Shown here: piece after piece, positions 5,924 to 13,820 of the stretch
Layout: each line of letters starts with the position of its first letter
Numbering within the stretch: position 1 is the stretch's first letter
Assembly (NCBI GenBank): GCA_900550565.1
Contig: URSG01000009.1
Span: 1 to 40,291 of the forward strand
Direction of reading: 5' to 3'
Source: an uncultured Rickettsiales bacterium
Lineage (GTDB): Bacteria; Pseudomonadota; Alphaproteobacteria; Rs-D84
Length of the DNA stretch: 40,291 nt
Translations under genes and position numbers: made by a program
The notes under the pieces: generated by a model
The model's input: the letters and a program-made list of their open reading frames with translations, nothing else
Database searches by the model: none
What the model was told of the DNA's origin: nothing

Positions 5924-7976
5924 ATTCGGCCAATGTTCCAACAGACATTGTGATACGACGAATACCACTGCTGATAGATTTTTCTTTGTTCACGCGCGCC
6001 TTTAATATTTCGCCCGTGTGATAAACGTGTGTGCCACCGCACAGTTCGCACGACACATCGCCAGCCGTAATAACCTTGACCGTGTCGCCGTATTTTTCGT
6101 TAAACAGCGCGGTTGCCCCACGGGCCTGGGCCGCGGCCAACGACATTTCTTCGTGGCTAACCGGCATATCCGCCGCAATCCATTTGTTCACCAAATCTTC
6201 AACAGCGCGCTTTTCATCGTCGGTCATTGCACGCCCAAATGAAAAGTCAAAACGCACAGAATCCGGCGAAACCTTGGACCCACGCTGATGAACGTCTTGG
6301 TTCAAGACGTGTTGCAATGCCGCCTGCAACAGGTGCGTTGCCGTATGCGCACGCGCGGTCTGGGTGCGCACCGCCGAATTGATAACGGTTTTAACCACGT
6401 CGCCAACTGACAAATCCGCCGCCAGCGTTCCTTTGTGAATAACGACGTTGTCGGCACGTGCAGCCTCGGTCACGGTCATAACAGTTGTGCCATCGCGCAC
6501 GATTTCACCACTGTCGCCAACCTGACCACCCTGGGTGCCATAGAAATTTGTTTTATCCAGTGCCACTTCTACTGCGTCGCCGGCGTTCGCCGATTTTACG
6601 AATTCGCCATTACGCAAAATGCCCAGCACTGTTGATTCCATTTCTGGATTTGGTGCATATTTCGCACTGTCATCAGTCGCAGGTAAATTCTGGGATTCCC
6701 ACAGGGTACGCGTTCCCTTGGTATCTGCACGACTGCGTTCTTTTTGTTCGGTCATCGCGCGTTCAAATCCGGCGACATCAACATCAATATTTCTGTCGCG
6801 CAGAATCATTTGCGTCAAATCCAATGGAAAACCGTATGTGTCAAACAGTTTGAACGCAACGTCGCCCGGCAACACATTGGCATTTAATTTTGGCAATTCG
6901 TTTTCCAGCAATTTCATACCATTTTGCAACATATCTGCGAACGCATTTTCTTCGTTGCGGATAATTTCAACAACGCGCGCCTGTTCCCGTGCCAGTTCGG
7001 GGTACGCGCCACCCATTTCACGCACCAGCGCCGGATACAGTTCTGACAACAACGCGCCCCGATGCCCCAGCAACTGGCCGTGACGCATCGCACGACGCAG
7101 AATACGACGAATTACATAACCACGGTCAGTATTAGACGGGATTACGCCATCGGCGACCGCGAATCCAACCGCACGCAGGTGGTCGGTAATAACCTTGAAA
7201 CTGGAAACATTTTCCGGGGTTTCTGCGACGTGGGTCACGTCACTGACTGCGCGTTTCAGATTTACAAACAAATCCGTATCATAGTTATCTGTTTTGCCCT
7301 GCATCATTGCCGCCCAGCGTTCCAATCCACCACCTGTATCAACATTTTGTTTCGGCAGTGGTGTCAGATTGCCGTTTGCATCGCGGTCAAATTGCATAAA
7401 CACGTCGTTCCAGATTTCAACCCAGCGGTCATCTTCGTTTGCAATATCATCGCCAAAATCGTAAAAGATTTCTGTACACGGTCCACACGGCCCAGTGTCC
7501 CCCGCAGACCACCAGTTGTCGTGGTCGCCCAGACGAATTGCCTCTTTGCCGGCGATTTTGCGCCACAGTTCGGTCGCTTCTTCGTCAGATGTGTGCGTGG
7601 TCACGCGCAACTTTGCCGGGTCCAGTTTCAGCACATTGGTCAATAAATCCCACGACATTTCAATCGCGCCAGCCTTGAAATAATCGCCAAACGACCAATT
7701 CCCCACCATTTCAAAGAACGTATGATGACGGCCGTCAAATCCAACCTCGTCCAAATCATTGTGTTTGCCACCGGCACGAATACATTTCTGGACATCGGCC
7801 ACACGTGGCGCAAACGCAGGTTCACTGCCCTGTAAAATTCCCTTCCACGGGACCATACCGGCAACCGTGAACAGCAACGTCGGATCGTTCGGAATCAGCG
7901 ACGCAGACGGCACAATCTTATGCCCGTGTGATTCAAAATAATCTAAAAAAGTTTTACGAATATCATTGTATTTCAT
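5922..7976 (-). CDS. alaS: Alanyl-tRNA synthetase lacking the C-Ala domain
   Basis: Charges tRNA-Ala and clears mischarged Ser/Gly. 684 residues, against ~870 in the common form. The class II catalytic and tRNA-recognition regions are complete (SHGHKIVPSASL, VAGMVPWKGIL, GDTGPCGPCTE, DTGGGLERW, GYVIRRILRRAMRHG). The editing domain keeps its zinc ligands HTATH (~543) and CELCGGTH (~642). The protein then stops at about the end of the editing domain, so the coiled coil plus DHHA1 C-Ala domain is absent; this looks like a natural short form, because a terminator follows directly. The start is supported by AGGA 8 nt upstream. Confidence 0.96.
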   Translation of the reverse strand: MKYNDIRKTFLDYFESHGHKIVPSASLIPNDPTLLFTVAGMVPWKGILQGSEPAFAPRVADVQKCIRAGGKHNDLDEVGFDGRHHTFFEMVGNWSFGDYFKAGAIEMSWDLLTNVLKLDPAKLRVTTHTSDEEATELWRKIAGKEAIRLGDHDNWWSAGDTGPCGPCTEIFYDFGDDIANEDDRWVEIWNDVFMQFDRDANGNLTPLPKQNVDTGGGLERWAAMMQGKTDNYDTDLFVNLKRAVSDVTHVAETPENVSSFKVITDHLRAVGFAVADGVIPSNTDRGYVIRRILRRAMRHGQLLGHRGALLSELYPALVREMGGAYPELAREQARVVEIIRNEENAFADMLQNGMKLLENELPKLNANVLPGDVAFKLFDTYGFPLDLTQMILRDRNIDVDVAGFERAMTEQKERSRADTKGTRTLWESQNLPATDDSAKYAPNPEMESTVLGILRNGEFVKSANAGDAVEVALDKTNFYGTQGGQVGDSGEIVRDGTTVMTVTEAARADNVVIHKGTLAADLSVGDVVKTVINSAVRTQTARAHTATHLLQAALQHVLNQDVHQRGSKVSPDSVRFDFSFGRAMTDDEKRAVEDLVNKWIAADMPVSHEEMSLAAAQARGATALFNEKYGDTVKVITAGDVSCELCGGTHVYHTGEILKARVNKEKSISSGIRRITMSVGTLAE

Positions 7977-8005
7977 TGTATTTGTCCTGTTTTAATTTCG
8001 GTGCA

Positions 8006-8034
8006 ATTTTATAAACATTATCGCAACCTTGCAA
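8006..8034 (-). promoter_or_regulatory. alaS promoter
   Basis: On the minus strand TTGCAA (8029-8034), 17 bp, TAAAAT (8006-8011). The start codon is ~30 bp downstream. Confidence 0.65.
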
Positions 8035-8063
8035 TACATATTATTTGAAAAAGTGTGAAAAAA

Positions 8064-8882
8064 TTAAATATCTTGCCCCGTGGGGGCCGCCAACGCCGCA
8101 CGCAACGCCGCGTCAAAACGCGCAGTGGCACGGGCATAGTGTTCATCTTGGGCGCGTGCAGGCACCGCACTGCGGCCACACTTTGTATTTGCCGTATCCA
8201 GCATAATTGATATATGCCCCACCCTGTCCATATAAATTGGCACTGCATCAGGATTTACCGCGCGCGCAAACGTGTTCAGCAACGTCCACAATATCGCATC
8301 ATACGGTGGCCAATATTCTAAATCCTGGTCCAGGGCGCAAATCTTGTCCGAAATTGTCCCCAAAACATTGCACAGGCCCGTGATTGTATCAATACGAACC
8401 AGACTGCCGAAAAATCCGATATGCGGCCGCGTCAATGTCACATTTTCATCGTCAATATTGTAATCTGTTGGACAGCGCATTACACGCAACATATCCGAAA
8501 CCCGATGACGAATTGTCACCATATTCTGGATAACGGCGAAATTATCACGTGAAACATTTGGCACCGCCATATCCAACAACAAATCACTGTCGCGAATAAA
8601 GACAATCCACCGTGCGTGACGTGCCACCGTGTGCGCCGCCGTCACAACCGCACCGATTGCGCCAAACATATCAGGCCCCGTTGCACCATTTATGATATGC
8701 ACGCCCCCACGATAGCCCATTTTACGAATATCCGCCCGTTCCAACGTAATTGCCGGATTGCTGTTATATATAATCAGTGTAAATTTTGCCCCCAGGTGTG
8801 CCAACGCCCCGACCGAGATACGCAACAACTCGCAATCCAGGGCAACTAACGCGATAACAAAATTTTCCTTTCGTTTGAACAT
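8064..8882 (-). CDS. Hypothetical protein, GT-A glycosyltransferase-like
   Basis: 272 residues, no signal peptide. The N-terminal half alternates hydrophobic strands and helices (NFVIALVALDCELLRISV, FTLIIYNSNP). WIVFIRDSDLLLDM around residue 94 places a DxD-like DSD motif at the end of a strand, as in GT-A nucleotide-sugar transferases. The C-terminal half holds YWPPYDAILWTLLNTF and an Ala/Arg-rich end. Family membership is inferred from pattern only; a nucleotide-binding protein without transferase activity is possible. There is no Shine-Dalgarno and the promoter sits so close that the mRNA is probably leaderless. Confidence 0.7.
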   Translation of the reverse strand: MFKRKENFVIALVALDCELLRISVGALAHLGAKFTLIIYNSNPAITLERADIRKMGYRGGVHIINGATGPDMFGAIGAVVTAAHTVARHARWIVFIRDSDLLLDMAVPNVSRDNFAVIQNMVTIRHRVSDMLRVMRCPTDYNIDDENVTLTRPHIGFFGSLVRIDTITGLCNVLGTISDKICALDQDLEYWPPYDAILWTLLNTFARAVNPDAVPIYMDRVGHISIMLDTANTKCGRSAVPARAQDEHYARATARFDAALRAALAAPTGQDI

Positions 8883-8889
8883 ATTGTAA

Positions 8890-8918
8890 ATAGTAATTCA
8901 ATGTTTCTGGAATTGCAA
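8890..8918 (-). promoter_or_regulatory. Promoter of the GT-A-like gene (leaderless arrangement)
   Basis: On the minus strand TTGCAA (8913-8918), 17 bp, TACTAT (8890-8895). Transcription would begin at about the ATG at 8882. Confidence 0.5.
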
Positions 8919-8927
8919 TGTTATTTA

Positions 8928-8936
8928 TGATATAAT
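8928..8936 (+). promoter_or_regulatory. Extended -10 promoter of the 8959 membrane protein gene
   Basis: TGA-TATAAT is a perfect extended -10 about 22 bp before the start codon. No good -35 is seen at 17 bp. Confidence 0.45.
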
Positions 8937-8958
8937 AATACATAATCAGGAAAGAAAT

Positions 8959-9435
8959 ATGAAACCAACGATGTTATTTGCGATTGTTATGCTGACGGCG
9001 ATTGTGCTGATTACGTCGTTTGGATTACAGTTGTCATCAACTACGCCACTGGTTGTGCCGGAAAATATGGCCGGGTCTGTTTTATACGTATGCCCAATGG
9101 CCAGTCCTACGTGGGATTCGGTTGCGACATCAATCGGGCCGTTTATTCGCCCGATAACCGTCGGTTTCTTTTTCGCAGCAATGTTATTAATGTTCAGTTG
9201 GGGCTGGGCATTGTACCAGAATTTATTAAAAGACAAGTTTGAACGTAAAAGTTTTACAAACCCGTGGGCATTTACAAAGATGTGGTTTTGGGCGGGCGTA
9301 GTTTTCTTGCTGGCGGTGGCCACCCCGAATCATTTTCGCAGTGTTCATATAACTGGCGCGCCGGACCAATATGTTCTGTGCGACAATGACACGCCGGGCG
9401 CACGCGCAGTTCGCGCCAGTGCCGTTCATAATTAA
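8959..9435 (+). CDS. Three-helix membrane protein of unknown function
   Basis: 158 residues. Hydrophobic helices at about 5-25, 66-88 and 106-124 are separated by a non-cytoplasmic-looking loop (VLYVCPMASPTWDS) and a basic cytoplasmic loop (KDKFERKSFTNP). The C-terminal ~35 residues are hydrophilic and hold one Cys. No catalytic motif is seen and I do not recognise the family. AGGAAAG upstream of the ATG supports the start. Transcribed alone: its own promoter and terminator flank it. Confidence 0.8.
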   Translation: MKPTMLFAIVMLTAIVLITSFGLQLSSTTPLVVPENMAGSVLYVCPMASPTWDSVATSIGPFIRPITVGFFFAAMLLMFSWGWALYQNLLKDKFERKSFTNPWAFTKMWFWAGVVFLLAVATPNHFRSVHITGAPDQYVLCDNDTPGARAVRASAVHN

Positions 9436-9439
9436 AGTT

Positions 9440-9466
9440 CCCGGGAAACCGGGCTTTTTATTTTTT
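9440..9466 (+). terminator. Terminator of the 8959 gene
   Basis: CCCGG (9440-9444), GAAA tetraloop, CCGGG (9449-9453), then a long T-rich tail. Confidence 0.85.
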
Positions 9467-9505
9467 GTCAACATTTATAAAAATTTCAAAAAATTAAATA
9501 TGCCC

Positions 9506-9534
9506 TTGACTTAAAGGCCCGAATTCTCTACGAT
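9506..9534 (+). promoter_or_regulatory. Promoter of the structured leader/HU
   Basis: TTGACT (9506-9511), 17 bp, TACGAT (9529-9534). The RNA would start near 9541, exactly where the structured element begins. Confidence 0.65.
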
Positions 9535-9541
9535 TCGGACA

Positions 9542-9648
9542 AGCAGGACAGGCAATGTCCTTGGGATATGGGGATTACAGATTATAATTCGGGCCAACGT
9601 GGCGTAATCTGTGGGTCCTGATTCCAGCGACATTGCCTTGGCACTGCT
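9542..9648 (+). ncRNA. Structured RNA: rod with central bubble (6S-like or HU leader)
   Basis: Long-range pairings: AGCAG (9542-9546) with CTGCT (9644-9648); GGCAATGTC (9551-9559) with GACATTGCC (9629-9637), nine perfect pairs; TACAGATTA (9576-9584) with TAATCTGTG (9605-9613). Between the last two lie ~16 unpaired bases on one side and 15 on the other. A closing stem, large internal bubble and apical stem resemble 6S RNA architecture, although ~107 nt is short for 6S. No terminator separates it from HU, so it may equally be a structured 5' leader of the HU mRNA. Identity is not established. Confidence 0.45.
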
Positions 9649-9689
9649 GGACACCTCTTATTTAAATAAGATTACGAAAGGAGAAACAC

Positions 9690-9962
9690 ATGAACAAAAT
9701 GCAATTGATTGAAGCAATCGCAAACGATGTTGAAGTCACAAAGGCAACTGCTGCTGCATGCTTGGACTCGTTTATCAACACTGTGACAAAAGTTCTGAAA
9801 AAGAAAGGCGAAGTTCGCTTGGTTGGTTTCGGCACATTTGCAACTGCAAAACGCAAAGCAACAACAGGCCGCAATCCTCAGACAGGTGCTGCTATTAAAA
9901 TCCCAGCATCTACACAGCCAAAATTCAAACCGGGCAAAGCATTGAAAGATGCCTTGAACTAA
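9690..9962 (+). CDS. hup: HU-family nucleoid DNA-binding protein
   Basis: Histone-like protein that bends and compacts DNA as a dimer. 90 residues, the exact family size. The signature GFGTFATAKRKATTGRNPQTG spans residues ~46-66, including the RNPQTG at the tip of the DNA-embracing arm, and the C-terminal half ends PKFKPGKALKDAL. AAAGGAG (9676-9682) sits at ideal spacing. Preceded by the structured RNA and followed by a strong terminator. HU or IHF-like cannot be fully separated by eye; HU is favoured. Confidence 0.95.
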   Translation: MNKMQLIEAIANDVEVTKATAAACLDSFINTVTKVLKKKGEVRLVGFGTFATAKRKATTGRNPQTGAAIKIPASTQPKFKPGKALKDALN

Positions 9963-9980
9963 ATCGTTTGATTTTGTTAA

Positions 9981-10010
9981 AAAAACATCGTCCGATTGGG
10001 CGATGTTTTT
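9981..10010 (+). terminator. hup terminator
   Basis: AAAAACATCG-CC / GG-CGATGTTTTT hairpin with a GATT loop, then a T-run. Confidence 0.9.
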
Positions 10011-10029
10011 TATTGTATGCAAAATGCGA

Positions 10030-10059
10030 TTGACACGGTTGTTAAATAATCAGTATCAT
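10030..10059 (+). promoter_or_regulatory. Promoter of the Cys-rich protein gene
   Basis: Consensus TTGACA (10030-10035), 18 bp, TATCAT (10054-10059), about 40 bp before the chosen start. Confidence 0.65.
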
Positions 10060-10098
10060 ACACATATAAAATAAATGCCAATGGGGGACGGCACAGTT

Positions 10099-11325
10099 AT
10101 GAAGCATATTACAAAAATTTTATTTGGATTTGTGTGTGGTGTTTTTTTGTGTGTTGCGCCCGTCGTTGCAAATGACCAAGATAATTGCCAGAACTGCAAA
10201 GATTTATTTAATGACATAGGCAAAAACCCGGACTTGTGCGATCTGGGGTCAACATCAAAAGACCAATGCGCAACCATTACAGACACGCTGCGCACTATCT
10301 GTTTGGACAGTGTTGAAGACTGGTGCGCCGCATACAGGAAAGACGATACAATAAATGCGGACGATTTCTGCCAGGACACCACATATTGCACGGGCGGCGG
10401 TGGCGGCACAGGCGGTGGTGGCACGGGTGGCGGTGGCACAGGCGGTGGTGGCACCGGTGGCCAATGCATTGATTCAAACTGTAATATTGGACAAGAAATT
10501 TATGATTATGGCGATACGATTAGAGTGGACACAACATCTTGTGATGCCAGCACGAACTGGCGTTGTGACACAAAAAGTGAATCCTGTGAGGTTGTAACCG
10601 GCAACCCCGAACTTCTTTGTGCGACAGGGGGATCTTGCGAAAAAAACGGCTGTAAATACTCGGCCGACCTTAGTGGCGCCGTGTGTGATGGCCAAGGGGG
10701 TATGGATACCCCATATTGTTCTTGCCCAGATATAAATGAACCTAAAAAAATGCTGTGTCTCAGATTGGTCTGCAATGCGAATCCCGGGCCTGATTCTAAT
10801 AACGAGAGTATAACCTGTGGTGAAAATCTTTTTTGCGACCTAAAAAACAGCTCGTCTGGGATATGCCGGTATAAAAAGCAATGTTCAGACTGTCCAAAGG
10901 TTATATCTGATTGGGCCGATTCTGGGACCACCGGCTATCAGGTCAAAAAAACAAATACATGCAATTATTCAACCGGCGAATGCAACATAGAAACCCAGGA
11001 ATACCGCTGTGCCAAAGGGTATTACGGCAAACCTGGCACATCCGCCACAGGCTGTGTTAAATGTCCTGATAACGCAACCTGTATCACCGGTGCAACGACA
11101 TTTAAATGCAATCCCGGCTATTACCGCGAAACGTGGCAGGCAACAAATTGCGCGACCTGTCCTGTGCCGTCAACGCTGTCTGGGAACAATTATAATTATT
11201 CCGATGTGACCGGCACCGTCATCGGTGTGACGTCGTGCGCGCTGGCCGTGGGCAGCACAGTTGAAGACGATATTGGATTTTATGAAATCGTAAATACCCA
11301 GTGCCAATACCAGCAAGGCAAGTAA
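10099..11325 (+). CDS. Secreted Cys-rich protein with a Gly/Thr repeat linker
   Basis: 408 residues from the ATG at 10099, chosen over the in-frame ATG at 10075 because it starts a clean signal peptide (MKHITKILFGF..., cleavage near VVA-ND) and has GGGGGA upstream. An N-terminal Cys-containing domain (~25-96) is joined by a (GGGGT)n linker (~98-121) to a long Cys-rich region. Its distal part has EGF/granulin-like spacing: CAKGYYGKPG, CPDNATCITG, CNPGYYRETW, CATCPVPS. Such patterns occur in disulphide-stabilised surface proteins, which implies a periplasmic oxidase. Codons in ~10600-10900 (CTT, CTC, AGA, GAG) differ from the neighbours. Function unknown. Confidence 0.85.
   Translation: MKHITKILFGFVCGVFLCVAPVVANDQDNCQNCKDLFNDIGKNPDLCDLGSTSKDQCATITDTLRTICLDSVEDWCAAYRKDDTINADDFCQDTTYCTGGGGGTGGGGTGGGGTGGGGTGGQCIDSNCNIGQEIYDYGDTIRVDTTSCDASTNWRCDTKSESCEVVTGNPELLCATGGSCEKNGCKYSADLSGAVCDGQGGMDTPYCSCPDINEPKKMLCLRLVCNANPGPDSNNESITCGENLFCDLKNSSSGICRYKKQCSDCPKVISDWADSGTTGYQVKKTNTCNYSTGECNIETQEYRCAKGYYGKPGTSATGCVKCPDNATCITGATTFKCNPGYYRETWQATNCATCPVPSTLSGNNYNYSDVTGTVIGVTSCALAVGSTVEDDIGFYEIVNTQCQYQQGK
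10390..10461 (+). repeat. In-frame GC-rich tandem repeat (~15 bp units)
   Basis: Four imperfect units encode Gly-Gly-Gly-Gly-Thr. The third codon positions vary (ACA/ACG/ACC, GGT/GGC), so the repeat is old enough to have drifted. It makes a flexible linker, and copy number could vary between strains. Confidence 0.85.
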
Positions 11326-11559
11326 TAATGTTTTTACTTGCATTTGTCACGGAAAATACTACAATATTATCCCGTAAGGAGAGAATTTTGTTCGGGACGC
11401 AAATCCCAACAGTTTATCCTGTGCGTAATCTGGTCAGATTGATTTCGCACACAAAGCCTGCCCTGCCACAGATTCACTACAAATAAAGAATTTTCTTTAT
11501 TGGCAATGGATTGTGTGGCGGTGCAATAAATGTATAACCATAACAAAAGGATTATTTAT
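11326..11559 (+). other. Intergenic stretch before RNase J; no secure gene
   Basis: A 52-codon frame begins at 11328 (TAATAATG after the Cys-rich protein stop) and ends at 11486, but it has no ribosome site and no family features, so it is not called. An internal AAGGAG (11378-11383) precedes a TTG in the same frame. Near 11484-11501 ATAAAGAA-TT-TTCTTTAT is a perfect AT-rich palindrome, possibly a weak terminator. Confidence 0.4.
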
Positions 11560-13404
11560 ATGGTAAAAGTTAGAGAGAAAAAAGCCCCTGTGGCACCAGC
11601 CCAGGACGCAGCGCAGCCCACGAAAACAACACGTGGCGCACGCAAAGACCCGGCACCGAAAAAGCCGGCAAAAATATCTGGTGTGAACAAACACGAAAAC
11701 GATAAAAACGACGATAAAATCTATTTTATGGCGTTGGGTGGTTTGGAACACATCGGCCAGAATATGTATGTCTATAAATACAAAGGTAAATACCTGATTG
11801 TTGATTGCGGTATGGGATTCTTGGAAGAAGAAATCGGTGCCGGCGACGTGCAATACTGTGATACAACCTGGCTGGAAAAACGCAAGAAAGACGTTGTCGG
11901 ATTCGTTATCACACACGGCCACGAAGACCATATTGGCGCACTGAAATTCATTTGGCCGAAATTCAGAAAGCCGATTTACTGCACGCGTTTCCCGGCGGAA
12001 ATCTTGCGTGCGACGTTCCGTGGCATTGAACTGGATTTCAACCCAGAAAAAGATATTGTCGTATTTGACCATCACGGCGCAACACTGAATTTGGACCCGT
12101 TCACGGTTGAAACGTTCCACGTGTCACACTCGGTTCCCGAAGCGCAAATGTTGATTATCAAAACCCCGGCAGGAAAAATCTTGCACACGGGCGACTGGAC
12201 ATTCAACGACGACAACCCGATTGAAGAACCAACCGATTTTGCACGTCTGCGTGAAATTGGGTCTGACCCGAAATTGTTGGCGTGTATGTCCGATTCAACG
12301 TCTGCATCGCGCCAGGAAAAACAGACAACCGAAACCCAAGTTCGCGATACATTTACTGAGCTGATGAAAAAGGCCCCAGGCCGTGTCATCGTGACAGGAT
12401 ATTCACGTTCTATTGCGCGTATGAAAATGTTTGCCGAGGCCGCACACGCCGCCGGACGCGTCGCTGCAATCAAAGAACGCAGTAATCCAAATCCGGTGCC
12501 ATACGTTGGACTGCCTGAATTCCGCGAAATGGGTATGGAATTCGGCTATCTGAACAAAGACGACGTGTATCTGCACAGCGAAATCAAAGATTTGCCAGCC
12601 GAAAAACAGGCGATATTCTTGACCGGGTCCCAGGGCGAACAATACGCAATGTTGACACGTCTGTGCCGTGGCCACGTAAAGGAAATGAAACTGATGCCAA
12701 CAGATACCGTGTTGTTCAGTTCTATTATTATTCCGGGCCGCGAACAAGATGTTTCGTATCTGTATAACAAATTGGCGCGTATGGGTATCAAGACGCACAC
12801 GATATTTGATACCGACCACCTGCACGCGTCTGGCCACGCAGGACGTCCGGAATTTGAACGTTTCTATGATATGGTTCACCCCCAGGTTTCGGTGCCAATG
12901 CACGGCGATTATATCAATGAAATGCTGAACGGCAAAATGGCGATGGAACGCGGTGGTGCAAAGTATATGATGGTTGTGCATAACGGCGAAATGATTGCAT
13001 TGGCCGACGGCGCAGAACCATATGTTTGCGAAACGATTGAAACAGGCTTTGTCGTTATGGAAGGCGAAACGGAACGCAGTGCCGACGACCAGGTATATAA
13101 AAACCGTCGTAAAATTGCGACAAACGGCGCAGTGTTTGTGACGTTGCCGGTGGACAAACGCGGTTTCCTGAAAGGCGTGCCAGAGGTTTCCAGTGCCGGT
13201 ATCTTTGAAACCGACGATACTGGATTTATGAAACGCCAGATTCAGATTGAAATCACCAAGGCGATTGACGCCCTGACCAAGACCGAACGCAAAGACCGCG
13301 ACAATTTGACTCGCGCGGTCCAGGTTGCATCAAACAAGGTCGTGCGTGCGTCACTGGGCGCGGACAAAAAACCGCAATACAGTGTGCACTTTGTGCTGAA
13401 ATAA
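11560..13404 (+). CDS. rnj: Ribonuclease J
   Basis: Metallo-beta-lactamase/beta-CASP exo- and endoribonuclease for mRNA decay and rRNA maturation. 614 residues from the ATG at 11560, which has AAAAGGA ~8 nt upstream; an upstream ATG at 11530 lacks a ribosome site. A Lys/Ala/Pro-rich N-tail (~1-45) precedes the catalytic core: HGHEDH (~119), HTGDWTF, SDSTSA (~245), TGSQGEQY (~351), GHAGRPEFERF, and MHGDYINE (~447), where many homologues have HGEY. A ~150-residue C-terminal domain follows. RNase J in place of an RNase E-based decay system is usual in many Alphaproteobacteria. Single-gene unit with its own terminator. Confidence 0.95.
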   Translation: MVKVREKKAPVAPAQDAAQPTKTTRGARKDPAPKKPAKISGVNKHENDKNDDKIYFMALGGLEHIGQNMYVYKYKGKYLIVDCGMGFLEEEIGAGDVQYCDTTWLEKRKKDVVGFVITHGHEDHIGALKFIWPKFRKPIYCTRFPAEILRATFRGIELDFNPEKDIVVFDHHGATLNLDPFTVETFHVSHSVPEAQMLIIKTPAGKILHTGDWTFNDDNPIEEPTDFARLREIGSDPKLLACMSDSTSASRQEKQTTETQVRDTFTELMKKAPGRVIVTGYSRSIARMKMFAEAAHAAGRVAAIKERSNPNPVPYVGLPEFREMGMEFGYLNKDDVYLHSEIKDLPAEKQAIFLTGSQGEQYAMLTRLCRGHVKEMKLMPTDTVLFSSIIIPGREQDVSYLYNKLARMGIKTHTIFDTDHLHASGHAGRPEFERFYDMVHPQVSVPMHGDYINEMLNGKMAMERGGAKYMMVVHNGEMIALADGAEPYVCETIETGFVVMEGETERSADDQVYKNRRKIATNGAVFVTLPVDKRGFLKGVPEVSSAGIFETDDTGFMKRQIQIEITKAIDALTKTERKDRDNLTRAVQVASNKVVRASLGADKKPQYSVHFVLK

Positions 13405-13428
13405 AAAACGGGGTCAACCCCCGTTTTT
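13405..13428 (+). terminator. RNase J terminator
   Basis: AAAACGGGG / CCCCGTTTT hairpin with a TCAAC loop and a T8 tail. Confidence 0.9.
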
Positions 13429-13455
13429 TTTATTGGCACTTGTCCTAAACCCCGA

Positions 13456-13730
13456 CCTGCGCCGGGGTGACGTTATAACAATATTGCACGCGCTGTGCGC
13501 GACACCACAGACCTGGATTCCGGGGTCAAGCCCCGGAATGACACCTACAAAAACGTCCGCAACAAACACATAAACAATGTTCATAAAATGAAAACCGGGA
13601 ACAATGTCCGTAAAATAAAAAACACACCACCGCCCGTTGTCATTCCGGGGCTTGACCCCGGAATCCAGGTTATGATGCAAATAAAAATGTCCCTGTGGGA
13701 CAATGGCGACCACCCTGCGCCGGGGTGACG
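13456..13730. repeat. Palindromic intergenic repeat cluster
   Basis: The gap 13405-13817 holds no gene. A 32-bp unit at 13512-13543 recurs as a perfect inverted copy at 13638-13669; each copy is itself a hairpin (ATTCCGGGG/CCCCGGAAT around TCAAG or CTTGA). A second 17-bp element, CCTGCGCCGGGGTGACG, is directly repeated at 13456-13472 and 13714-13730. GTCCC-TGT-GGGAC near 13690-13702 adds another small hairpin. The whole can fold into a large cruciform. Similar CCGGAATCCAGG palindromes are scattered through many proteobacterial genomes; role unknown. Confidence 0.85.
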
Positions 13731-13767
13731 ACGAAAAAATACCGACATCCACCCCGTTTTTATTAGA

Positions 13768-13784
13768 GTGCGCCGATGGCGCAC
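13768..13784. other. Small perfect hairpin
   Basis: GTGCGCC-GAT-GGCGCAC. No T-run on either side, so it is not a convincing intrinsic terminator, though it lies just past the xerC stop codon. Confidence 0.5.
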
Positions 13785-13788
13785 AATA

Positions 13789-13820
13789 TCTATTATCTAT
13801 GCTCTATTATCTATGCTCTA
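13789..13820 (+). repeat. 14-bp tandem repeat at the xerC 3' end
   Basis: TCTATTATCTATGC occurs twice in tandem (13789-13802, 13803-13816), followed by a partial third copy that contributes the xerC TAG stop codon. Confidence 0.8.

Noticed and set aside
10075..10098. Earlier ATG for the Cys-rich protein
   Set aside because: It would put eight residues before the signal peptide, and the ribosome site lies between the two ATGs.
11328..11486. 52-codon ORF after the Cys-rich protein
   Set aside because: No ribosome site, unusual composition, no family features; kept only as a note in the intergenic entry.
13456..13730. Possible CRISPR array
   Set aside because: Only two inverted plus two direct copies, irregular spacing and no cas genes.
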